From Hyphomonas sp. (GTDB lineage Bacteria; Pseudomonadota; Alphaproteobacteria; Caulobacterales; Hyphomonadaceae), in the NCBI GenBank assembly GCA_024743015.1, contig JANSXJ010000167.1, positions 1-7,673 on the forward strand: DNA of 7,673 nt, given 5' to 3'. Every line of letters starts with the position of its first letter. Within the stretch, counting starts at the first letter, position 1. Shown here in pieces: positions 1 through 5,379 of this stretch. A program made the position numbers and the translations under genes. A model generated the notes under the pieces. It did no database searches, was not told the origin of the DNA, and saw only the letters and a program-made list of their open reading frames with translations.

Positions 1-264
1 GAGTGCGAACTCACAGCTGTCGAAGTCTGCTCCATGTGGGGACGCTCGGTGGTGGAGCAGTCCTGCAAAGCGCGGCGGTTCGGCAACCAGGTCTCGATCC
101 GCTCGCAGATCACGCAAATGCTGGAACAGAAATTCGAAGGCCTGATCTATGTCCCGGATAATTTCACCCTGACCATTCAGGACCATACCAGACTGTGGGG
201 CGCGCTCGTGTCCGCCGCGACGGCACCGGTTGAGTTCCGGCGATCGGAAGACGGCATATCATGA
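1..264 (+). CDS. Small cysteine-containing protein of unknown function, copy 1 (5' end outside window)
   Basis: The reading frame is open from base 1 and ends at TGA 262-264, so the start and any signal peptide lie left of the window. The visible 87 residues match the C-terminal part of the next gene almost end to end, with the shared block PDNFTLTIQ, then GALVSA and a terminal GIS. By eye about 40-45% of residues are identical, so the two are tandem paralogues. Three cysteines are visible (in ECEL, EVCS and EQSC). The fourth cysteine of copy 2 is a serine here (IRSQ against VRCR), while ECEL has a cysteine where copy 2 has glycine. The stop overlaps the start of copy 2 as ATGA. An ATG at 34 lies inside the homologous region and is not the true start. 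By analogy with copy 2 the protein is probably exported. I do not recognise the family. Confidence 0.75.
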   Translation, partial: ECELTAVEVCSMWGRSVVEQSCKARRFGNQVSIRSQITQMLEQKFEGLIYVPDNFTLTIQDHTRLWGALVSAATAPVEFRRSEDGIS

Positions 265-689
265 TCCGGCAGCTGATCGTTTGTGTGGGATTGGGTCTGC
301 TTGCCTTTCCGGCGCAGGCCGACACGAACATTGCCGGACAGTGGACCTTTACCGCCAATATCTCAAATGATTGCAGCTTTGGGGGTACGGCCCACCTCGA
401 GAAAACCGGCGACACAACGTTCGAAGGCGAGCTGACCGCGCGCCAGAGCTGTCCTGAACTGCCGGAAGACTATCTCGTACGGCAAGACTGCACCGCGTCA
501 GTTCTTGGCAATCAGCTCTCTGTGAGGTGCCGGATTGTTGAGTTCATAAACGGGTTTGAAAGTCCGTTCTACGCGCCGGACAATTTTACTCTGACCATTC
601 AGTCGGCATCGCGCATGCATGGCGCGCTGGTCAGTGCTGGCAGTGTCATGCCAGCGGAATGGAAGAGAGCCGAAGGGGGCATTTCTTGA
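261..689 (+). CDS. Small secreted four-cysteine protein of unknown function, copy 2
   Basis: This 142-residue protein begins with a classical Sec signal peptide: MIRQ, a hydrophobic core to about residue 16, and AQA followed by D21 as the likely signal peptidase I site. That leaves a mature, probably periplasmic, protein of about 122 residues. The mature part opens with NIAGQW and alternates short hydrophobic and polar stretches, which suggests an all-beta fold. The G-x-W near the start recalls lipocalin-like barrels, but that is only a guess. Cysteines 38, 64, 77 and 90 could form two disulfides. It is a tandem paralogue of the gene just upstream. The ATG overlaps that gene's stop (ATGA), and GGAAGACGG at 246-254 can act as Shine-Dalgarno. 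Its own stop overlaps the likely TTG start of nadB. Its position suggests co-expression with NAD synthesis, but no function can be read from the sequence. Confidence 0.85.
   Translation: MIRQLIVCVGLGLLAFPAQADTNIAGQWTFTANISNDCSFGGTAHLEKTGDTTFEGELTARQSCPELPEDYLVRQDCTASVLGNQLSVRCRIVEFINGFESPFYAPDNFTLTIQSASRMHGALVSAGSVMPAEWKRAEGGIS
662..685 (+). repeat. 24-base imperfect direct repeat, left copy
   Basis: These 24 bases match 2135-2158 at 21 positions; the three mismatches lie within a four-base stretch (positions 12, 13 and 15 of the repeat). This copy lies in the 3' end of the upstream small gene and includes the nadB ribosome site. In the nadB frame it would read EESRRGHF. Confidence 0.6.
672..688 (+). 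promoter_or_regulatory. Ribosome binding site and TTG start of nadB
   Basis: The purine run AAGGGGG (673-679) lies 6 bases before TTG 686-688. The TTG shares two bases with the TGA (687-689) of the preceding gene, giving TTGA. The ribosome site is encoded within the last codons (Glu-Gly-Gly) of that gene. The equivalent place after copy 1 reads GGAAGACGGCATATC followed by ATGA, so the arrangement is the same with A changed to T. This supports TTG over the ATG at 659. Confidence 0.65.
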
Positions 690-2251
690 CAATTGCCAGC
701 GGGCCTCGGCCCGAAACGTTTTCCGCCCCTGCCGCGGCAGGCGATGCGCGTATTCTGATTGTTGGCGCAGGCCTGGCAGGTCTGTTCTTGGCGCTACGTC
801 TGGCGCCGCGCCCGTGCACGATAATTTCTCCGGCACCACTCGGACAAGCTGCGTCTTCCGCCTGGGCCCAAGGCGGACTCGCCGCCGCGTTGCACCCGCA
901 GGACAGCCCGGACCAGCACGCCGCCGATACAGTTGTGGCAGGCGCTGGGCTGGTTGATCCCGCCATTGCGCGGTTGATCGCCGAGGATGGACCGAAACGC
1001 GTCCGCGACCTGATCGAGCTTGGCGTGCCGTTCGACCGCACTCCGGACGGGCAGTTGGCGCTCAGCCTCGAAGCGGCGCACTCGCATCCACGGGTTGCCC
1101 GTGTCGCAGGTGATCTCGCCGGAAAAGCCATTATGGGGGCGCTGACCGCCGCGGTTAAGGCCGCCGGGCATATCCGCATCATCGAGCATGCGCGGTCGGT
1201 TGGCTTGCTCCAGGACACGAATGGACGTGTCGCTGGCGCGATCCTGAAGGATGCGCGCGGACGGACTTCAACATTCACCAGTCCCGAGACGGTTCTGTGT
1301 ACAGGCGGCTCGGGCGGCCTGTTTCGCGTGACCACCAATCCACCCCAGGCCCGCGGAGACGCCCTCGCAATGGCCTGGTCGATTGGCGCGGTCATCGCAG
1401 ACCCTGAATTTGTTCAGTTCCACCCGACCGCCATGGATGTCGGCCTCGACCCGTCTCCGCTGGCAACAGAAGCCTTGCGCGGTGAAGGCGCTATCCTTGT
1501 CGATCAGGGTGGCGACCCGTTTATGTCCCGTTATCACGAACAGGCTGAACTTGCCCCACGTGATGAAGTCGCCCGCGCCATCCACACAGAGCTGTCAGAG
1601 GGGCGAAAGGTCTTCCTCGATACGCGAGACGCGATCGGCGATCACATACAGGATCACTTCCCGACGGTTTTTGCGGCCTGCATGGCAGCGGGCATTGATC
1701 CACGGCAGACGACGATTCCGGTCGCTCCAGCGATGCACTACCATATGGGCGGTATCCTCTCGGACACCTGGGGACGCTCCAGCCTGAATGGATTGAGTGT
1801 TTGTGGTGAATGCTCCAGCACCGGCGCGCATGGCGCCAACCGGCTGGCATCGAATTCGCTGCTGGAAGCTGTGGTCATGGCCGCCCGGATCGCAGATCGC
1901 CTGCGGGACTCAGAGCTGAAAACAGCTGGCGATAGCCATGGCGATTTACCCGCCGATATCCCTGACCACGCCCTGCAGCAGGTCCGTCAGCATATGGCGA
2001 CCAAATGCGGCGTGGTGCGGGACGCGCCTCAGCTGATCTCCGTCCTGAATGAAATTGACGCGCTGGAACACACGCATGGCCCGGCGCGCACGCTGATTGC
2101 AGCCCGGCTCATCGCGTCTGCCGCTCTGGCGAGAGAAGAGAGCCGCGGCGGGCATTTCCGGAGCGATTTCCCTGAAACCAATTCCGATCCAAAGCGCACC
2201 TTCGTGTCCGCACCGCCCAAGATGACCCAGACCCTGGAACCTGTCTCATGA
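686..2251 (+). CDS. nadB: L-aspartate oxidase
   Basis: This FAD enzyme oxidises L-aspartate to iminoaspartate, the first step of de novo NAD synthesis in the cytoplasm. From TTG 686 it has 521 residues, close to the roughly 540 of E. coli NadB. Visible landmarks are the dinucleotide fold GAGLAG at 27-32, SSAWAQGG at 57-64, QFHPTA with His246, LATEALRGEGA at 259-269, PRDEVAR with Arg292, HYHMGG with His351, GANRLASNSLLEA with Arg386, and the C-terminal ESRGGHFRSDFP signature. As I recall them, E. coli active-site residues are His244, Arg290, His351 and Arg386, so numbering agrees within two residues. An ATG at 659 is in frame but lacks a good Shine-Dalgarno and would overlap the upstream gene by 31 bases. 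TTG 686 follows AAGGGGGC, shares TTGA with the upstream stop, and sits where the upstream duplicate has its ATG. The stop overlaps nadC. Confidence 0.95.
   Translation: MTIASGPRPETFSAPAAAGDARILIVGAGLAGLFLALRLAPRPCTIISPAPLGQAASSAWAQGGLAAALHPQDSPDQHAADTVVAGAGLVDPAIARLIAEDGPKRVRDLIELGVPFDRTPDGQLALSLEAAHSHPRVARVAGDLAGKAIMGALTAAVKAAGHIRIIEHARSVGLLQDTNGRVAGAILKDARGRTSTFTSPETVLCTGGSGGLFRVTTNPPQARGDALAMAWSIGAVIADPEFVQFHPTAMDVGLDPSPLATEALRGEGAILVDQGGDPFMSRYHEQAELAPRDEVARAIHTELSEGRKVFLDTRDAIGDHIQDHFPTVFAACMAAGIDPRQTTIPVAPAMHYHMGGILSDTWGRSSLNGLSVCGECSSTGAHGANRLASNSLLEAVVMAARIADRLRDSELKTAGDSHGDLPADIPDHALQQVRQHMATKCGVVRDAPQLISVLNEIDALEHTHGPARTLIAARLIASAALAREESRGGHFRSDFPETNSDPKRTFVSAPPKMTQTLEPVS
2135..2158 (+). 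repeat. 24-base imperfect direct repeat, right copy
   Basis: Partner of 662-685, in the same frame relative to nadB. Here it encodes the conserved NadB C-terminal motif EESRGGHF, so this copy is constrained by protein function and the left one is the unexpected copy. Confidence 0.6.
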
Positions 2252-3105
2252 GTTTTATTGCCCCGCCGCCCCTGCCCGATATCGTCCTCGATCCGCTGGT
2301 CCGTCTCGCGCTGGCAGAAGATCTCGGGCGTGCCGGTGATCTGACGACAGACGCCACGATCAAACCTGGCACGCAGCTCACCGCCCATATTCGTGCGCGA
2401 CAAGCCGGACGGCTGGCCGGAATGGACGCTGCCCGCTATGCGCTGAAACTGATCGATTCTGGCGTGACGCTGGATGAGCATAAGGCGGATGGTGATCGGA
2501 TCGGTCCCGGTGACACGATCGCGACCATGCAAGGCGATGCCCGGTCGATCCTGATTGCTGAGCGAACCATGCTGAACTTTCTCGGACGCCTCTCGGGCAT
2601 CGCAACGCTGACCAGCGCCTTCGCCGACAAGATCGCTCATACCAAGGCAAAGATTGTCTGCACGCGCAAGACAACCCCGGGGCACCGGGCCGTCGAAAAG
2701 CGCGCCGTGCGCTGCGGCGGCGGCACTTCGCATCGCTATGGTCTCGATGACGCCATCCTGATCAAAGACAATCATATTGCCGCGTCCGGTTCGATTGCCG
2801 AAGCCCTGCAGCGCGCGCATGCCTATGCCGGACATCTGCGCATGATCGAGATCGAAGTCGACACGCTGGATCAACTCGCAGAGGCCCTCCCCCACAAGCC
2901 GCACGCCGTTCTGCTCGACAATATGGAGCCGGATATGCTGCGGGAGGCCGTCGCCATGATTGACGGCCAGTGCCTCGCCGAAGCGAGCGGCGGGATCACG
3001 CTTGAAACAGTCGCTGCCAAAGCCGAAACCGGCGTCGATTATATCTCCTCCGGCGCGCTCACTCACTCTGCGTCAAATCTTGACCTCGGGCTCGATATCC
3101 TCTGA
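2248..3105 (+). CDS. nadC: Nicotinate-nucleotide pyrophosphorylase (quinolinate phosphoribosyltransferase)
   Basis: It converts quinolinate and PRPP to nicotinate mononucleotide, CO2 and pyrophosphate, the step that feeds de novo synthesis into the NAD pathway. Its 285 residues are normal family length. The N-terminal open sandwich contains AEDLGRAGDLTTDA, and RTMLNFLGRLSGIATLT leads into the barrel. Substrate-binding motifs are intact: CTRKTTPG at 138-145, the basic stretch EKRAVRCGGG with SHRYGL, ILIKDNH at 170-176 with Lys173, the acidic IEIEVDT, LLDN at 222-225, EASGGI at 245-250, and SSGALTHS at 267-274. These carry the arginines, lysines and acidic residues expected to bind phosphates, quinolinate and metal. 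The ATG overlaps the nadB stop (ATGA), with only a weak ribosome site (CTGGAACC), so translation is probably coupled to nadB. Everything points to a functional enzyme. Confidence 0.97.
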   Translation: MSFIAPPPLPDIVLDPLVRLALAEDLGRAGDLTTDATIKPGTQLTAHIRARQAGRLAGMDAARYALKLIDSGVTLDEHKADGDRIGPGDTIATMQGDARSILIAERTMLNFLGRLSGIATLTSAFADKIAHTKAKIVCTRKTTPGHRAVEKRAVRCGGGTSHRYGLDDAILIKDNHIAASGSIAEALQRAHAYAGHLRMIEIEVDTLDQLAEALPHKPHAVLLDNMEPDMLREAVAMIDGQCLAEASGGITLETVAAKAETGVDYISSGALTHSASNLDLGLDIL

Positions 3106-3129
3106 CCTGTCCTCGAATAGAGGCATTTC

Positions 3130-3137
3130 AGGAGGAA
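3130..3137 (+). promoter_or_regulatory. Strong Shine-Dalgarno of the SDR gene
   Basis: AGGAGGAA ends three bases before the ATG at 3141, a near-perfect anti-16S match. It is the best ribosome site in the window, in contrast to the weak or embedded sites of nadB and nadC. It fixes the SDR start and suggests that this gene is translated independently of nadC. Confidence 0.85.
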
Positions 3138-3140
3138 TAC

Positions 3141-3950
3141 ATGAGCGCGGCTAACGGGCGTAAATCCATCTTCGTCACAGGCGCAGCCTCCGGAATCGGC
3201 GCAGAAACAGCGCGATTATTCCAGTCGCGCGGCTGGTTCTGCGGCCTCTATGATATCGATGAAACAGGCCTGTCCGAGATCGCTCGTGAGCTCGGTGAAG
3301 AGAATTGCCATTCGGCGCGCCTAGACGTCACCAGGCGAGATGACTGGAAAGCCGCAATCACAGGCTTTGGTGAGGCCACAGGCGGCAAGATGAACGTCCT
3401 TTTCAACAATGCCGGTATCGGCCGTCATGGCTGGTTCGAGGATATCCCGCCCGAGGAATCCGACCTTGTGATCGATGTGAACGTCAAAGGCGTGGTCAAC
3501 GGCGTCTACGCTGCACTACCGCTCCTCAGGGAGACCGAGAATGCGAGGATCGTGAACACCGCCTCGACCGCAGGGGTCGTCGGGTCGCCGCGTCTCGCGG
3601 TCTATTCAGCGACGAAGTTCGCGGTGCGTGGGCTGACCGAGGCGCTCGATGTCGAATTGTCCGGGCTCGGCATCCGCTGCACCAGTCTGATGCCCTGGTT
3701 TATCGATACTCCGATCCTGGACATGGGCACGACCGAAGGCTCCAATGTCAAAATGGCGGATGAGATTCGCGAACAAGGTCAGGATGTGTATCCGGTCTCC
3801 GTCGCGGCCGAAACCGCCTGGGATGCCGCCCACGGAAAGGATGTGCATTACATGGCTGGCAAACGCGCCAAACAGGCCCGTTTCGCAGCCCGCTTTATGC
3901 CGGGCCGCATGAAGAAACAGATTTTGCAGGGTTTGCCGAAGCGAGACTAG
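3141..3950 (+). CDS. Classical short-chain dehydrogenase/reductase, substrate unknown
   Basis: This is a 269-residue cytoplasmic NAD(P)-dependent oxidoreductase of the classical SDR family. The Rossmann motif TGAASGIG is at 13-20, NNAGIG at 89-94, Asn114 is in DVNVKG, and the likely catalytic serine is Ser142 (NTASTAG), with Tyr155 and Lys159 in YSATK. Asp38 at the end of the second strand (LYDID) favours NAD(H) over NADP(H), going by the known family rule. MPWFIDTP follows the active site, where other members have a Pro-Gly loop. The C-terminus is basic (KRAKQARFAARFMPGRMKK). The gene starts 35 bases after nadC and has a strong ribosome site, AGGAGGAA at 3130-3137. It is therefore probably co-transcribed but independently translated, unlike the overlapped genes before it. 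No substrate can be assigned, and a link to NAD synthesis is not implied by family. Confidence 0.9.
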   Translation: MSAANGRKSIFVTGAASGIGAETARLFQSRGWFCGLYDIDETGLSEIARELGEENCHSARLDVTRRDDWKAAITGFGEATGGKMNVLFNNAGIGRHGWFEDIPPEESDLVIDVNVKGVVNGVYAALPLLRETENARIVNTASTAGVVGSPRLAVYSATKFAVRGLTEALDVELSGLGIRCTSLMPWFIDTPILDMGTTEGSNVKMADEIREQGQDVYPVSVAAETAWDAAHGKDVHYMAGKRAKQARFAARFMPGRMKKQILQGLPKRD

Positions 3951-3956
3951 CCGGCC

Positions 3957-5006
3957 TTAACCGCCAATCGCATCAATCATCTGACGGGACTCAACTGCCT
4001 CAAGCGCCTGCGCGTTGAGGTCTGCAACGGTCAGCTCGGTTTCGACTGGCGCGTCAGACGGGGTCAGAACTTCTGGCGTCGGCGCCACAGCCGCTTCGGC
4101 CGGTACCAGCGTGGTCACACCGGCCCGGCGCTGCGCCAGACGCGCCGCCTGACGAGCGGACGCAACCGACCATTCGCCGCCGCGGGGGAAGCGGTAAAAG
4201 ATGTGCGTTCCGATCTTGTTGGTCTTGATCAGGCCGGAATTCCAGACAGGGTTCACATAAGTGGCATGATAGTGGGTCGCACCGCCCGTTTTGCCCTCAT
4301 TCAGATCCATGATCACGTGAGCCGCGATGGTCTGGGCCTTTTGCCACTTCTCGCCACGCGGCTTTTTGCTCATCGCGCCGTCACAGGTGAACGTGAACTG
4401 ACAACCGGTGGTGCGGGTCGCCCCTTGATAGACAACATCGCAGACCGAGTTTGGATAACGATGGTCCTTGACGCGGTTCATGATGACTTCGGCGACACCG
4501 AGCTGGCCGGCATAGGCTTCGCTGCGCGCTTCATAATAGATCGCAGTTGCCAGACACTCGGTCTGGGCCAGCATGTTCTCAGCTTCAGCGCGCTTTGGCA
4601 CTTCCAGTGAAACGACACTGCTGATCGCAGCTGCATCACGGTCATAGGCCGCATAACGGCTAAGCGCAGCACTCGGGTCACGCTGCAGCGAAAACTCGAC
4701 CGTGCGCAACCATTCGTGGCTCAATAGCTCAGACTGGTCTGTCAGCGCTGAAGTAACTTCAATCTCTTCTTCGCGGATTTCTGCGAGTTTCGCGCTGCGA
4801 TCCCGGAATTGCTCAGCACTTTGCTGATCCGCGTTCACGGTCGAGATCATCGGCATGGCGAACACAAATGCGCCAAAGCAGGATGCGCCGAGCGCACCAT
4901 GCGTGAATTTCTTCCTCTGATGGGCCGATGTCTGCGCCTTCCACCAGCGCTGGATACGCGCGGTCAGTGAAGCGCCCGTCATCGGGTTGTTTGATCCGTC
5001 AGTCAT
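3957..5006 (-). CDS. SleB/CwlJ-type cell wall hydrolase, membrane-anchored
   Basis: This 349-residue protein carries the SleB/CwlJ (Hydrolase_2) domain at about 150-274: ECLATAIYYEAR with Glu159, the expected catalytic acid by analogy with Bacillus SleB, then GVAEVIMNRV, GCQFTFTCDG, and GATHYHATYVNPVW. Bacillus members are peptidoglycan lytic transglycosylases. Cysteines 151, 189, 202 and 208 could form periplasmic disulfides. About 32 polar or basic residues precede a hydrophobic stretch at roughly 35-58 ending in STVNAD, which fits a type II anchor or an atypical signal, placing the domain in the periplasm. Residues 60-110 are charged and probably helical. The tail after 275 is rich in Ala, Pro and Glu. 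The start at 5006 has a modest site (AGAAG, 6 bases upstream); an ATG at codon 9 is possible. It converges on the SDR gene. In Gram-negatives this family is presumed to remodel peptidoglycan, not act in spores. Confidence 0.88.
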   Translation of the reverse strand: MTDGSNNPMTGASLTARIQRWWKAQTSAHQRKKFTHGALGASCFGAFVFAMPMISTVNADQQSAEQFRDRSAKLAEIREEEIEVTSALTDQSELLSHEWLRTVEFSLQRDPSAALSRYAAYDRDAAAISSVVSLEVPKRAEAENMLAQTECLATAIYYEARSEAYAGQLGVAEVIMNRVKDHRYPNSVCDVVYQGATRTTGCQFTFTCDGAMSKKPRGEKWQKAQTIAAHVIMDLNEGKTGGATHYHATYVNPVWNSGLIKTNKIGTHIFYRFPRGGEWSVASARQAARLAQRRAGVTTLVPAEAAVAPTPEVLTPSDAPVETELTVADLNAQALEAVESRQMIDAIGG

Positions 5007-5029
5007 CGTCGTCTTCTGGTCCCACCACT

Positions 5030-5053
5030 CTTGCAGGGTCTAAACTCTGCAAG
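5030..5053 (-). repeat. Perfect 7-base-arm inverted repeat upstream of the hydrolase start
   Basis: CTTGCAG (5030-5036) and CTGCAAG (5047-5053) are exact reverse complements separated by 10 bases. Two more pairs can form inside (5038-5039 with 5044-5045), leaving a four-base loop. It ends 23 bases before the hydrolase ATG. It could be a 24-base operator dyad or a 5' leader hairpin near the ribosome site; the sequence does not decide between them. Confidence 0.6.
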
Positions 5054-5133
5054 CGCCAAACTCTTCCTTTTTAAAGCGGCCTTCTTGCCGTCATGGATTA
5101 CGTTCTTCCGTGCTGCATATTTCCTGCCAGCCT

Positions 5134-5165
5134 AGAAAATCAATTCTATTTTCTGTCAGAATTGA
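5134..5165 (-). repeat. Two interlocking inverted repeats in the hydrolase leader
   Basis: AGAAAAT (5134-5140) pairs with ATTTTCT (5148-5154). TCAATTCT (5140-5147) pairs with AGAATTGA (5158-5165). The arms are ordered A, B, A', B', so the two hairpins either exclude each other or form an H-type pseudoknot. Both lie about 130-160 bases upstream of the hydrolase start. The arms are AT-rich, so chance is a real possibility. Confidence 0.5.
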
Positions 5166-5266
5166 CCGATTTCTTATGTCCCAAGCGAGCTGAATGCGCC
5201 CTGAATTCGGGTCTTCACAGCCACCGATGGAGCTAAATGGCGGGATTCATTGCAAAATCAAGACTT

Positions 5267-5283
5267 GGTTAACTCTTTTAACC
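5267..5283. repeat. GGTTAA-N5-TTAACC inverted repeat
   Basis: GGTTAA (5267-5272) and TTAACC (5278-5283) are exact reverse complements with a 5-base spacer. This looks more like a protein-binding dyad than a terminator. The spacing differs from the TTAA-N7-TTAA of CtrA sites, so I do not assign it to CtrA. Confidence 0.45.
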
Positions 5284-5293
5284 CTGACGACGC

Positions 5294-5311
5294 GCGCAAG
5301 CGTTGTTGCGC
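5294..5311. repeat. GCGCAA-N6-TTGCGC inverted repeat
   Basis: GCGCAA (5294-5299) and TTGCGC (5306-5311) are exact reverse complements around a six-base loop. It lies 15 bases from the larger hairpin at 5327-5352, and together they form a structured block beyond the ppdK stop. No T-run follows it on either strand. Confidence 0.4.
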
Positions 5312-5326
5312 ACAAGTCACAGTTCG

Positions 5327-5352
5327 CAAGATCACAATTTGTTGCGATCTTG
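5327..5352 (-). terminator. Hairpin after ppdK, possible transcription end
   Basis: CAAGATC (5327-5333) and GATCTTG (5346-5352) form a perfect 7-base stem. After one A/C mismatch, CAA (5335-5337) and TTG (5342-5344) add three more pairs around a four-base loop. It starts 27 bases after the ppdK stop in the direction of transcription. No U-tract follows it on the minus strand, so it is not a classical intrinsic terminator. It may protect the 3' end of the mRNA or work with Rho. Confidence 0.35.
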
Positions 5353-5379
5353 AAATGAATCGGAGTTTTTCAGTCTATG

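Larger units (their letters stand above)
5007..5379. other. Gene-free 373-base region between ppdK and the wall hydrolase
   Basis: No convincing gene is seen on either strand. Both flanking genes read leftwards, so this stretch holds the 3' flank of ppdK and the promoter and leader of the hydrolase gene. It is more AT-rich than the genes around it. It contains at least five inverted repeats with arms of 6 to 8 bases (listed separately) and two GANTC motifs (5244-5248, 5357-5361), with a third just inside ppdK at 5388-5392. I could not place a -35/-10 promoter with confidence. Confidence 0.7.

Noticed and set aside
659..685. ATG at 659 as the nadB start
   Set aside because: No good ribosome site precedes it, it overlaps the upstream gene by 31 bases, and the homologous junction after copy 1 favours TTG at 686.
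646..1395. Long minus-strand reading frame opposite nadB (249 codons)
   Set aside because: It lies wholly antisense to strongly conserved NadB motifs, its translation shows no recognisable domain, and such frames are common in GC-rich codon-biased DNA.
2029..3066. Minus-strand reading frame of 345 codons opposite the nadB end and nadC
   Set aside because: It is antisense to intact nadC and nadB motifs, shows no recognisable domain, and is best explained as a GC-driven shadow.
3111..3123. CCTC-N5-GAGG mini-hairpin between nadC and the SDR gene as a terminator
   Set aside because: It has only four pairs, no T-run follows, and it runs straight into the SDR ribosome site.
5075..5126. Tiny leader peptides in the hydrolase leader (ATG codons on the minus strand giving 6-7 residues)
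   Set aside because: Frames this short are expected by chance, and the residues show no run of a single amino acid that would suggest attenuation.
5267..5283. CtrA binding site
   Set aside because: The two TTAA half-sites are separated by five bases, whereas the CtrA consensus has seven.
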